Below are positions 21,481 through 33,742 of a stretch of DNA of 64,000 nucleotides, in pieces. Origin of the DNA: Tretioscincus oriximinensis (lineage: Eukaryota > Chordata > Lepidosauria > Squamata > Gymnophthalmidae); assembly GCA_022410635.1 (NCBI GenBank), contig JAJVDF010000509.1:650358-714357 (forward strand), in the 5' to 3' direction. The notes beneath the pieces were generated by a model. The model did no database searches. It was not told the DNA's origin and saw only the letters and a program-made list of their open reading frames with translations. Positions within the stretch are counted from its first letter, which is position 1. Each line of letters begins with the position of its first letter. A program made the translations under genes and the position numbers.

Positions 21481-24400
21481 CGAACTTGTTTTTCTGGAAT
21501 TTAAAAGAAATTGTGCTGCTAAACATCTGGTGGAGAAGGGCCCTTAACCTGGAATATCACTTGCTGCCCAGTAGTGAAGGACTTTTAGTGCTTCTTTTTA
21601 GTGCTTGCCTCTTGCATATAGTCAGATATTTTGCCAGAGGAAAATTCCTGAAGGTCATTTCAAGCATGTTGCCACTGTGTGTGACTCCTGCTCAACAATG
21701 TCCATACAGGCAAAGTGCCTTTTGCCAAGAAAAGAAAAAGCGTCCTGAGAGTGGTCATACTACAGTATTAAAGCACCATATATCAGCCCTTCATTCCAAG
21801 GCTGCATGCTGAAAGTGGGCTATGTGGATGCAGTTTCATTTTTGTTGCTGTCCACTAACAAAATGTCAAACCAAATAGCAGTTTAGGCACGTGTATTAGG
21901 TAAAGATGTATTAGGCATCCTTTGTTTTGTTAAGGGAGTCTTTCAATTCACACTATTCCACACTAGAATTTACCAGAAAATTAATGTAGCCAATCAAGCC
22001 AGAGAGTTGATTTTCAAAAGAAATCAATTCTTAATTTGAATATCTTTTGGTATTCTGAGGTTTTTAGAGGCTGAATGATCTCCTCAAACGAACTGTAGCT
22101 GAATGCATTTTAAGTCATTTTGTATTTTTCATCCATGAAATGCCATGTAAAGCATTGAAATCAAGAAGTGTATGCCAAAAACAAAGGTTTTACAGAGCAC
22201 ACAAATGATTAAATATATTTTTCCCCTTGCTGCTTTGTATTTTCTCAAGTATATTTTCAAGTTATGGCCTGTTGACTCCAGGAATGAATTGGCTTCTAAT
22301 AATGGCATAAAATCCTGTCTCGTGACAGGATTATGAAAGGCAGGTGTATATAGGCTTCTTTAAAAAATATTATTGTCTTCCAGATTCAAGGGACAGTGTA
22401 GTCATTATTTTTTCAATCTTGTGTTTTAATTTTATACATAGGATGAATTTGAATGGGGAAGGAAAGATACCATAAGCATCATCCTCACCTCATGCAACCA
22501 AAACTTGACTATTAATAAGACACACATCACTGATAGTAAAATTCCAAGCTCCATAATTTGGTCTTTATTTGACCAATCTCAGAGCTTGGAATTTTAACAT
22601 TGGGACATGCACAGCAGCGGATTTCAGCAATATACCCCCCCCCCCCTTTCCTACTCCAGACATGGCTTGGCAGGTAGGAGCTGGAAACATGTCATAGGAG
22701 CAGGTTTGGATGCTGGAAGCTCCCCATTTTCTCTGCCAAACATGGCCAGGTGAAATAGGACACAAGTCCACATTTGCAGACTTTTCAACTGGTTAACTAT
22801 ATTTCTGAAACTGGCTGTATATCTGAAACTGGCAGTCAATCAAGCTGCAGGAATAGGAGCACGCAGGAAGAAAGCTGTTCCTCACTCATTGAGTTGAAAC
22901 GCAACAACTTTTTGTTCTTTGCTGCTGCTACTGCTGCCAAGTTAGGTAAACTCTGTTTTTAATCTGCTGTGCCTCCTGGTGAACTCTTAGTCAACCCACC
23001 CTCCTGCTGGCTGTTTTAGTTTTAAAGGTTGGTATATGCCTCATTCCTTCTGCCCCTTAATTCTCCATAGTGGGGGCAAAGCAGAATTTCCTATCCTGTT
23101 TTCCATCACCCTTAGATACCAATGGCAATTGAGGTGACCCAGTTTACAGTGCTGTAAGGACAGCAGGCTCTTCCACCAGAGCTGCATTCTCTTACTCTGT
23201 TATTAGAAAACTGGGGGGAATAGGGGTGTTCCTGTTTCTAAATATTTAACTAGGGGCTGAATAAAGGGAACTGAAAGCTGGGTAGCATTTGACTAAATAG
23301 GTGATTGGTGACCCTTGATTATTCATGCTCTGTTCTGAAAGAAAAGAGGAATTGCAGAAGACCATGAAATGCCACACTGTCTTTATGAAGCACCTCTAAG
23401 GTACCCCTTTTGCTATGTCTGAACAAAGCCTCAGATAGGCTTTTTGTGCTGTTACTGAATAAAATCTTAAGATTATCTTGTGTCCATTTCCCATGTGAAT
23501 AGGGAAATATAGGGTTAATGTGTGGAGATTTTGAATCAATGCGTAAGGATACGTCCATAGTTCTATTCCTAGTTCTTGTTTAATATTCTGTTTTAACCCT
23601 CAAGCACAGTAAAGTTCTAACTTGATTTCATTTCTGCCACACACTAGTACCTTCAGGGGAGTGGGGTAATCTATAATTATATCCCAGATCAAGAAAATGC
23701 AAAAGTATCTCACTGAGAGGCACATGGTCCTCACTTCCACTATGCAACAAAAAAGGGAAAGCATTTTAAGGTAGGGATAGGAAGCAGATTTATGAATTGC
23801 TGGGGTAATGAGAGATGCATCAAATGATTGCAGAAAGAACGAATATCTCCCCTGAAGCTAAGCAAAATTGAAAAGGCATCTACCGAATCTGAAAAGAAAT
23901 TCTAGAGATATCATACATTCTACCTTTTTAATAGATGATTTGTATGCAACCCTTCCAAGGGAGATAAGAGTTTTACAAGCTACTGAATTGGATACAATTG
24001 TCTTGTAGACACAGCATGGAAAAAAGTTCTGCAATAAAGGAAGAAGCTCATGTTTCCTATAAGGCTAGTCAACCTTGCAAGCCCATTCATTAGGGCTCTG
24101 TCACACACTGCAGTTTGGACCATTTTTCTTATCTTTTCCAAATACTTTGATTTGGGGACACCCTGAATAAAATGTAATAACTATACTGATGGCATCAATG
24201 TCATTTCGTTAATCCATTTGTAATGTTTTCCAAAATGGATTACAGTGCTTTAGTCAAGTGTCTGAATTTTGTAGGAATGGGATTAGAGAACAGAAGCCAG
24301 CAGAACTGGAAGGCATCATTATTATGCTTGTACTGAGTCTTTTGGCCCCATGAAAAGGTTTGGCAGCATGCTCAGGTTGCGTGCACATGATGTTTATTTA

Positions 24401-25434
24401 CTTGGTTCTTGGTGCGATGTTCCAGCATCTTCACTGTTTAGCCATATGTCTTAATAGAAATTTTGCTAGACTTTGGCATGCATCCAGAAAAATGTTACAA
24501 TAAAAGAGGAATCTCCTATTGAAGATATTTTCCAAAAGCATGGATAAATGCCTGCATCCTTCATTTTAAAGCTACCTGCAGCCCTGATATATACATACAC
24601 ACCATCCCAAGGAGACAAATAACACGAGAAAATACCAGCCAGCAGGACTGCAGGATCACAGCGAGCACACCTATGAGTTCCTGGTTACTCCTGCTTTGTT
24701 CTCATCAGCTGCACAAAATCCTGGTGGTATGTCCCTAGACAATCTCAACAAACTTCACAATCACTTTTAGATTGCAGATTTTGCTCAGTTTCCCACACTA
24801 TGTGCACGGGACCTCTCTACAATGAATCAAATAAAGTTGAGGACCAAGAAAACATGATGGAAATTGATAGAAAATGAAGCTGCTTTTCACGATACATCCT
24901 TTTTGACTTCTTTCTGTTTCTACGCAAACAGCAGTGCACAGATCTGTATCTTGTATCTTCATTTGCATATAATATCATTACAATAACGTCATAGATCAAT
25001 GCCCTCCTCCACTGTCTCCAAACCTTTGTGGTAGTGTTGAACACACTTGTGATGCTGACTGCTGAATATGTGGCATGACGAAGTAGAAAACTAAACATTT
25101 TCAAAGGAACATTACATTTAGTTTCCTAGAAAGCTTCACAAAAAATAAATCATTGTGCCTATAGAGTACAAGGGGACTTGTGCTTTAAATCTCCTCTGGG
25201 AAAAATGATGGGGAGGGAAGCACTGTGTGTCCATGTTTGGCAGAATGATAAAGCTGCTAAGAAATGCAAGATGTGGCAGGGAAAACTAAAGGGGAAAGTT
25301 TCTCATTTCACTTCATTGGGTGGACAGAGAACTTCTGAGGAATGATCCCAAATGAAACAAATCTTAGCTTTTTCTTAGACATTATAATAGAAATGTAAGA
25401 TTTCTTCACTGTTATTTTGAATTATATCTTAGAA
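21481..25434. other. Intergenic, no gene supported
   Basis: This is AT-rich sequence with a C-run near 22627. A short family C segment lies near 24378-24430 ('gtgcacatgatgttt'), shared with 28651-28700. The 108-codon reading at 21486-21812 has no recognisable domain. Confidence 0.45.
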
Positions 25435-25575
25435 TAGAGGCTAGCCATCCACATATTGATGCTGTCTACAACAGAACTTCCACAAATCATATCATAGCCT
25501 ACACCAGCTTATGGGTGGTAGACATCTATTCCAGGATATAATTCAGAATAAAGCCCAGAGTAGAAAGGCCTATAT
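25435..25575. repeat. Family E MITE-like copy
   Basis: 'catccacatattgatgctgt' to 'tattccaggatataattcag' and 'cagagtagaaaggcc' follow the same layout as 3160-3350. Confidence 0.5.
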
Positions 25576-25679
25576 GAAACCAGATTCCACTTGGAATTAA
25601 ATTCAACTTGAGGAAATCCTTATCCTTTTGATTTTTAATAGTTCTATCTTAAGAGCCTACAGCCCTTAGGCACATACCA

Positions 25680-26110
25680 CAGAACCATGACATAAAAACA
25701 TAAGAGGAGCCCTGCTGAATCAGGACAGAGCCCATCTGGTCCAACATACTGTCTCACACAGAGGCCCACCAATTCCACCTGGGCAGTCTAGGACAGACGA
25801 AGGCAATATCTTCAACTGTTCTCAACGTCCTGCAAATGGTATTTCAGGAATACTGCCTGTTGTTCATTTCAGAGGCAGCATCAAGTGTCCAAGTAGCTAT
25901 TTATACCCTTGGTGTCCATGAACTTGTCTAATCCTGTCTTAAAGCTATCTAGGCTGCTAGCTACCACCACCTCTTCTGGAAATAAATTCCAAAGGCTGGA
26001 GATACTCTGGGTGAAAAAATACTTTCCCTTGTCTGTCCTCACTCTTCTGCTCAACAGTTTCAAAGAATGTCCTGGGTCCTAGTGTTAGTGTCAGTGCTCC
26101 AAAAATTCTA
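25680..26110 (-). repeat. CR1-type LINE 3' fragment
   Basis: The + strand shows the inverse CR1 end ('cataagaggagccctgctga', 'gtctcacacagaggcccacc', 'ggtgtccatgaacttgtcta', 'gtgaaaaaatactttccctt'). It parallels 15970-16470 and 36165-36812. Confidence 0.85.
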
Positions 26111-26479
26111 TCACTGGAATTCAATGTTTGCCTAGCCATACTATGAGAACACTGTAATTTATAAAAGTACTTATAAATAAATTAGGTTCAATAGATTCTA
26201 CAGAGTGACAATATGAATTGAAGAGCCAATGAGCAACTTGCCAATAACCTTTATTCCTATAAATCAGAACAAACTGTTCTATAATCTGGCATTAATCTGT
26301 TTTACTGCTGTTTACAAAGATGAGAAAGTAATGACAAACCACTGCTTAAGCATCATACTGACTACAGAGAATCATATTAAAATGTATCCAGACAAATTAG
26401 TAGAGTCTCTGATGTCCATCTCTCTCATCTGCTCTTTCTCTATTTCATATGTGTTTTAAAAAATCAGTTCTGCAAATAA

Positions 26480-27245
26480 CTAAAATTCAACAAATATATA
26501 AGTAACATTTAGCAGTGGATGGTACTTGGGCCCCACAGGCAATGCTGGCCATAATGCTGCCATTTTTTTGTGTGTGTATTGAGAGGGTATTTGTAGCACG
26601 ATCTCTTGTATCCACTGGCAGGCAACCCAGATAACTGCTGGCAAACACAGAATGCAATAACTGCAGAGAAGCCACCAAGAGAGAACAGAAGCTCTAAGAG
26701 TTTACAGAATTGGGTGTATCTCTGTAAAGCTTCTGAGTCCGTGCCCTAAAGACCCCACGTTAGAATCACCAACACATTGGATTTGTCAGACAGGCAAAAG
26801 TTCATACACACCAGGGCCACAACAATATCCAAGGGCAAATCACAATAGCAAAGTCAGAAAACACAAGCCAAGATCAGGAATTCACCGAGAATTCATACGA
26901 ATAAGAAATTTGTTTCCAGCAGGGAAGCAGCACACATTCATTCCTTAAGAAGCTGCCATGCCTATTCTTTCCTGTCAGGGGAGCTCTCTCTCTCTCTCTC
27001 AGCCTCTATGAACACTAGAGGAGGACCTTATCACACCAGTGTTTCATCACAAGCTCATGTTGGGTTGTTTCTTCTTCACTATCAGGCTCCTGTCCAGCTG
27101 GCACTCCTAGTTCAGCCTCTTCTGAAGCTATGTCTTTGCCTCCTACTCCCCCCCGCCCCCCTCTGCTCAGTTTCAGCCATGATCTCTTCATCTGAGTCTA
27201 TGTCCAGATTAAGACAAGGCATCACATGATCCACATTGCTCTTTG
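26480..27245 (-). repeat. Unclassified, possibly LTR-retroelement-derived
   Basis: The minus strand gives a Ser/Glu-rich reading (AETEQ, SEEAEL, PDSEEETTQHEL) broken by a frameshift at a G/C run near 27150. Further along the same strand is a GGTGATTCTAACGTGGGGTC string that resembles a retroviral-type primer-binding site. A CT repeat lies near 26985. I cannot define LTR ends, so the class is a guess. Confidence 0.25.
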
Positions 27246-28640
27246 ATCCAGTCCAGAAGTAAGCCATGATTGCAAATTGACTGAAAGACTATTTTGCAAG
27301 GCAATGCAGATTTCATTGTGCGTACAACTCATAGTACCTCAATATTTTTCCATTAACAAAAAGTTTTATCTTGGAAACTCCAGCCAATTTGATTAATCCA
27401 TCTCCATGCACTTTGAGGTTTTAGTCTTGTGAACCAGGAGCTAACTTCTTCCACTCAAACCAGTTCCCATAAGAAAAGGTATCCCTGCTTATCAAAGATC
27501 ATTGTGAGCAATTCCCCTTCCAATCAAGATCACCAGTGGGGAAATTTCCAGTTGTGACCTCGGTGAGGCAGCAGGTAGCATGTGATTCTACGTTGCCATA
27601 TTATGACTAGTACTACAATTGCAATTCCAGTCTTAATGTTGCCCTTGCATCACTCCTCTCCCTGCTGTCTGAATATTGCCCTAGATATAGACCCAAGACA
27701 TCTGTTTCTAAGGATTTCTTATTAACTATAAGACTAGGCTTACCCATTAGTTTGACAGACAGCAGCCTTCAGCAGCAAATTTTGGGTGAAAGGGCAGCAA
27801 ATTGTTGCAGAATGAGCTGCTTAATTTATTCCTATTATATTTTTACTTCCAAGAAATAGGAAAGATTTGTTTCAGGGGTATTTTTCTTAGAAGCCAAAAC
27901 AGTGCAGCTGACTTGCATATTGCCCATTTTACCGTAGCTAAGAGAGAGCACCTCAGGCAGCAAAGTGACTTTGGGCAGCTCTGATTAATCATATTCATTG
28001 TTACTGTTTGGTCTCTGCACTTGCGAGTTGGCTTGGCAGGTGTTCAATGTCTGTGGGGGAAAAAATAGGTCTGTTTTCTATTTTGTAGAAATCCTGACTA
28101 AGGCCAATGATGGCTTTGGAGACCACCGGAATCTATCCGTTTTTTCTGTAAGGTTGCCAGCTTTCTCATTAATGAGAGTAATCCTGGATTACCTTATTTA
28201 TAAGAACAGCTTTGTCAATTACCTGACTGAGCTGTTGGTTCAATTGCTAATCATTTTAATTGTGCAACCACTGCTTTTTCCTTCTTTTTCATTGCAGGAT
28301 CATGAGTCTGCTCCATATACAACAGGAATGTTTTGTATAGTAAATTACAACCTGCTTTATTACAATGTTATTAAAGCAATATTGCCTCAGTCCACAGAAT
28401 AGTGAGAACCGAAGAACAAAGAAGTTAAGGTCACAATGCTAACATCCAGATGTTGCTTTCTCACCACCTTTCCACACTTTGATAGGGTTAGCTGAAACTG
28501 AGCAATCGCCTTGCTTAATGCTTAACTATTCCACAAGCATTCCAAAATGTCCTGACCCAAACACATGACTAATTAAGTAACACAGTGTACTTGACTATGA
28601 AAAATGTACTTGACTATGAAAGCTCATGCCACATATCTTT
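27246..28640. other. Intergenic, no gene supported
   Basis: No gene is seen. An 18-19 nt unit (tgtacttgactatgaaa) is duplicated in tandem at 28586-28622, next to the start of a family C repeat. Confidence 0.4.
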
Positions 28641-28985
28641 CTCTTTTTAGGGTGCATATACATGATGTTTTCTTACATGGTTCTTACATGGGGGTCCTAT
28701 CATATCTGCTCCGCCCTACTGTTCCAACAGAGATTTTGCAATGCATTGCATTGCACCTGCATTAATCTACTGATTACAAACGTTTTTCAACATTTTTGCA
28801 AAAGAGGCCGGACTGAATTGGATTCCCCTTTGTGTGTCTCTTTCTTACCGGGAAAAGGCAGGAAATCTTGTGAGAATAGAGATTTTCATTCATTCTAGTC
28901 ATGTGACAGTTTGGATCAGTTGTCAGCTACAAGCACCCATGGAGCTTTTAGCTTACTTAAAGAAGCAGCTGAAGACTGGGTATGC
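28641..28985 (+). repeat. Family C DNA repeat, probable
   Basis: 'gtgcatatacatgatgtttt' followed by 'cttacatggttctt' matches 24378-24430. The class is inferred from similarity in style to other short DNA elements here. Confidence 0.35.
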
Positions 28986-28986
28986 C

Positions 28987-29187
28987 TCACTCAGTTGCCC
29001 TCGTTAACATTTTCTGACCTTGCTTCTCCTTTGTGCGAGTAACAAAATCCTGAATATCAACCTTAGCTATGATCCCAGAAGAAGGCCCTGCCTGTGACTC
29101 AGTGACCTCTGGTAGGCCATCTATGGCCAGAAGTTCAAGTCTAGCTGGGTCTCTCTCATTTGAATCCTCACTGGATGAGGAGGACAT
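28987..29187 (-). CDS. Short Ser/Glu-rich ORF of unknown nature
   Basis: A 66-codon reading starts at ATG (complement of 29185-29187) with a serine/acidic N-terminus (SSSSSEDSNERDPARL), continues to an AGPSSG-containing linker, then a basic end (TRTKEKQGQKML), and stops. It is hydrophilic, with no membrane segment or known motif. The composition recalls linker regions of transposable-element proteins, and it sits among repeats. No splice context or promoter is evident. I list it because the composition is less random than that of neighbouring readings; it may equally be a relic of a mobile element. Confidence 0.2.
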   Translation of the reverse strand: MSSSSSEDSNERDPARLELLAIDGLPEVTESQAGPSSGIIAKVDIQDFVTRTKEKQGQKMLTRATE

Positions 29188-29189
29188 GA

Positions 29190-31037
29190 AGCAAAAGCAT
29201 TCTTAAACTTACTTTAAATTTACCTGACATGGTCTGTTTCAAGTAGTTCACAATTATTCCTGCAATGTGAAAACATTGCTGCAAAAAGTGTGAAAATTGT
29301 ATCCTAGACATTTTATATCTGGATGCAGCTCAGGTCAGGCTTTGTACACAGCAGAGGCTATGATATTTAGCTGTTGCCTTGAAGATGTCACTTATTTATT
29401 TCACTATGGCTGAAGGCACACGGGGAGTTCGGAGGCAATGATACTTACATGCTGATGACTCTGCTCCATAATTTAACAGAGTTTTCAGAGTGTACTCAGG
29501 AAAAAGTTCGTTTGCCCCGCAATATTCTTTAGCTGATGTTTTGCAAAACTGCCATACTTACAGCCGGGGAGGTGAGAAGCTTTCCTATGTTCCGCTCCTT
29601 AACAGGATTACGCCTGCAGCCATATGGAAGCAACACTGGCTGAGCATGCTTAATATTTACTTTCTGGGTAATTGTCAAGCCGATTCCACATAGATGTGTG
29701 TTAGCTGCGTTCCACAATTGTTTCTCATATTGCATTGAAATATAATTTTTCATATTATCTCCTGTTTTTTAACCATAAATATCCATCATCTTTCAATTGC
29801 CACATTCATCACTACTGCATTAAAATAAATCAATTACTTCCTCTTATTTTGCTATTTAAACCATATGGCAAGATTGCACATACTGAAGTAAGTGGGATTT
29901 AGTATGCCTATTAGTATATACAGTCAAATACACTTACCATATACATTCTTACACATATCCTTGCACCACTTTCCACGCAAAGGCAGATTCTGTATTTTTG
30001 CTGTAAAATTATTCAGCTTGTTTCAGTAGCAGACATTCAGTCATCTTTCTTCATTCCTTTGTAGGTTTCCTTTCTAAATCAGCTTCTGAACCAGCAAATT
30101 GTGGCTTCTTCTATTGACCAATTATGCAGAGGAAACCATAATAAGTGGCCACAAAATGACTTCTGTCTAGGATTGTACAGCATAGCAAGGTTTTTCCTTC
30201 CTTACACAGTAGGTGAATTTCATTATTTAATGCGATCGCAGGAATTTACAATAGCACAGTTTGACTTCTAGAACATTATTGCACTAGGGACACATCTATA
30301 TTGTGTCTTCATTTCAGCTTCTGTCATGACTGTGATGTGCATATGGACCTTCAAGCCAATATGAACACCAATGAGTTATTGTAAGTGCACCTAGCTATCA
30401 TAACTTTCTATGAGCTCTCATCCTAGGCTTGGTGCACACCACGACTTAAAAACCGCTAAAATGCTATAATCTGGAATATAACAATCGTGTGTTTGTGCTC
30501 ACCAAGCTTGTACATTCCATGATTAATACCCCAGTTTCATTGATCTTGTGTCAGTGCAGTCCAAATTTTTTTTACTCACAACAGCCAATAGAAACAGTTG
30601 CTATTTTCTCAATTGTTTTATCATCTCGTGTCTAATTTGTGCACACGCATATGCTCAAGAGAATATGGGGATTCTCACGGATGATTCTACTCTTTTGAAA
30701 ATAATATCTCTCTGCCGTGTGTTCATTGAAATGAGTTCAAATGTGCTATGCTCCTTAATTTCCTAGTTCCTTTATCACTGTCACTTCTGAGGAGCAGAAC
30801 ATGAAATAGAAATAATGAATAGTGGGTCACGCAGGATTCATTGATGGGTCAGAGAGGCAGCAGACATTACAGTTCTCCACAGTTCTGTTGAAGTGGACAA
30901 TAAACAAATACAGACTGGAATGCAGGAAAGATCTGCTGACATTTCCTTGATATATATCTTAACTGTATAGAAAAATCCCTAGATGTCTACTCTCAAGCAT
31001 CATTTATGTAGTAGTGTCTCCTGTAATTTCCCCTTCT
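29190..31037. other. Intergenic with a family C-like repeat
   Basis: No gene is seen. Contains the repeat at 30424-30740. The rest is AT-rich. Confidence 0.4.
30424..30740. repeat. DNA repeat shared in inverse orientation with 46093-46500
   Basis: The segment 30560-30670 (ending in a 'gcacacgcatatgctcaaga' string) is the inverse of 46205-46290 (sharing gatgataaaacaat, gcatatgcgt and ctattggctg). Near the start is a local inverted repeat (CTTGGTGCACACCACGA against TCGTGTGTTTGTGCTCACCAAG with gaps). It is likely a hAT-like non-autonomous element. Confidence 0.6.
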
Positions 31038-31170
31038 NCATATAAGAACAGAAGAGGAACCCTGCTGGATCAGGTCACAATCCATCTACTTTTCCTACAC
31101 AGGAGCCCACCAATTGTTTGTTTCTGGACATTCTCAAGTATAAGACAAAGACAAAACCTTCATCTGCTCT
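31038..31170 (-). repeat. CR1-type LINE 3' fragment
   Basis: 'ataagaacagaagaggaacc', 'ctgctggatcaggtcacaat' and 'ggacattctcaagtataaga' match the inverse CR1 tail in other copies, notably 15241 and 35315. Confidence 0.7.
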
Positions 31171-32237
31171 TGCCTTTAGAGGTATTTTTTCCTGGCTGTC
31201 CAACCCAGAACTGCACCGGTTCTTGGGTCTTACTACAATTATAACTAATATATTAATCTGGGGTTGCATTCCAGATGAAAAAGGAAAGTCATAGCCACAG
31301 AAGTAGGATTTTTCCACCAGCTTGCGTTGATTCTAAGATCAGTTTTAGTATCTTTCAGAAACATTTTCATGAGCGGACACACAGATATTTAAATGTGTTA
31401 TTTGCACCAATACTAATAGGCAACAGTATATAGTTCCACAATTACATCACCCCATCCTCAGTTTTAGGAAACGATAGACCTAAACCCGGAGATAACAATC
31501 AATGCCATTTTATTTCAGGTTCTGTATCATTTCTTTATATCACATTTACTCAGAAATATCAAAGCCTCCTTTTAGAATGTACACAAGTGTCCTCATCTTA
31601 ACACCCACATTTGCTATATTATTTTCTTTGCTTTCAAGATATTATTGGGAGATCTATAAAATACATGTAGTGAAGGAGTCTTTGTTTGCAAATGCACTTT
31701 TCCCTATCCCAAGGCCTTTACGACTCTTGAATTGTCATATCATATAATTTCAGTGCCATCTGCTGGATATCTGCAAAACAATCTAAACAGTGAAAATATC
31801 CTGATATAGATGGAAAGCATACCAAAATTAGATTAGGAAGAATATTTTTCACTTCCTTTGCTTTGCATCTCCACACGGCAGGTAAATTCAATGAATTTTG
31901 GGATAGGAAACTTTTAAATGCAAATTTTCTAACAATTATAATTGCAGTAACAGAAAATAATTTGTTTGGATCTGCCTCTTTCCCAAGTTTGCTTCTGACC
32001 ACATTTTAGAATGTAACAGCAGTGTATGTCTGAATCAATTCTGGCATTCTACAAGCTACCTCCAGACATAGGTCTTGTGGTTAGAGTGACAGATTTTTAT
32101 CTGGGAGTGATTCTGCACAGCTCCATGAAGCCACTTAGGCCATCTTGGTCTATTAACTGTTCTTCACAGCTGTCTCAACCCATCTCCTTATCAAGGTGTC
32201 TGTAGTGAAGAGAAGAATAGAAAGTTATGTAAACCTA
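31171..32237. other. Intergenic, nothing recognised
   Basis: AT-rich sequence with no supported gene or defined repeat. Confidence 0.45.
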
Positions 32238-32655
32238 TTAAGCCACATCCTCACACACATTTTCCACCAATGCTGTCAATGCTGACTGCGTGGAAAAGGA
32301 ACTTTCCCGCACGATTGTTGGTCATGGGAAAAGGCTGATTCCACAGCGGAGGTTTCTAGGGCTTGCTTCCAAGCCGCTGTGAGATGCCGGCGGAAGACTT
32401 CTGCGCTGCTGGGTTGAGATCTCGGTGCAACATCACATGGGATGTTGTTCCTGTAGACAAAGAGGGAACTGGCATATGTGATTCAATATATCAGAACACC
32501 AGCATCACAGATGTTGCCATGGTGGTGGCACGCTCCTAGTGATAAGTGTGCCGTGTGCAAAAATAAAGTGTGTGTGGCCAAGGGAGGTGATAGCTTCTGC
32601 CTGGGATAGCTAGATATCCAGGCTATAAGCCTGCATGGGGATGTAGCCTTAGAGT
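32238..32655. repeat. CpG-richer DNA element with inverted ends
   Basis: The ends TAAGCCACATCCTCA and TGGGGATGTAGCCTTA are imperfect inverses (about 12 of 15). The interior is unusually rich in CpG for this window (ccgctgtgagatgccggcgg near 32370). It resembles the CCCCAC-ended hAT-like repeats. No target duplication was found. Confidence 0.5.
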
Positions 32656-32697
32656 CCTTCAAGGTTAAAGAGGAAAACAATTTCTGCCCCTCCATCA

Positions 32698-32806
32698 CCT
32701 CTTCTTCCTTCTTCCTTCTTCCTCCTTCCTCCTCCTCTTCTTCTTCCTCTTCCTCTTCTTCTTCTTTTTCTTCTTCCTCTTCTTTTTCTCCTTCTCCTTC
32801 TCCTTC
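32698..32806. repeat. 109-nt pure pyrimidine (CTT/CCT) tract
   Basis: There is an unbroken run of C and T, mostly CTT and CCT units, with no purine from 32698 to 32806. It is an imperfect microsatellite capable of triplex formation. Confidence 0.9.
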
Positions 32807-33583
32807 AGACTGTACTGGTAATGTCAGATGCCATCACCACATTCTAAAAGATATCCTATAAAACTGCTATAACCAATAACCATGCATTTTTCCATCATTG
32901 TCAACTGACTATTCAAGTTTTAAGAGAGATTTATTCTGAAATGAAAGATTTTATCTGACTAAATATATAGTTCGTCAATTCTTCAGGATAGTGAAAATTG
33001 AAATGGATTTTCAAGAGCTCTAGTAGGACGTCTTCTAGATTTCTCAATGTTTGATTTAATATGCAACGTGATGCACATCAGGTTCAAATAAAATAACAGC
33101 AACCCAATGTCACCTATAAATTGTGCAGGATGTAATATGAGACATGGGCTCTTTCCACACAGCCTGATTCTGATATGCATCTGCATGCCCACTATCTGCA
33201 TGCTAGTGTAGACTATGGCAGATCCCAATTTCAAGATGTAACCCAGAATAATGTTAAGTGGGAAAAGGGACTAGATGAATTATGGCTTGATCAAATAAAG
33301 CTCTGCTTATGTTATCCTGTTCAAATGTTCTTACCATTATTTTATTGTTGTTTTAATTGATCCATAGAGTCCATAAAATGACTGCTTTTCCCAACATCAT
33401 TCAAAACAACCCCTGCCTAAATCAGCTTCAATAACTTTGAAAAGACCTTTGGGTGCTATAATCAAAATATGAGCCTTCTTCTTGCCAATAAAGATGAGGA
33501 AAAACGTTCAAAGACACAGTGGAGGAAGAATTTAAGGTCCTACCTATTTCACATATATCCCCCTCCCTTTTGATGCTATTATA
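32807..33583. other. Intergenic with family E copy
   Basis: No gene is seen. Contains a family E-like copy at about 33140-33275 ('gcatgctagtgtagactatg', 'gcagatcccaatttcaagat'). Confidence 0.45.
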
Positions 33584-33742
33584 TAGGCTGACCAGATTGC
33601 CCCTTTTGGAGGGGTTGAAAACCTGGTTTTGGGGTGCCTCCCAGTTTTTTTTTTTAAAAAAATTCTCCTCAGAAAAAACCGGGAAGCACCCCAAAAACGG
33701 TTTTTAACACACACAGCAAAAAAGGGTCATTTGGTCAGCCTA
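33584..33742. mobile_element. Family A foldback MITE, short copy
   Basis: A 159-bp palindromic element runs TAGGCTGACCAGATTGCCCC…GGTCATTTGGTCAGCCTA. It is flanked by CTATTATA (33576-33583) and CTATTGTA (33743-33750), an 8-bp duplication with one mismatch. Confidence 0.9.
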
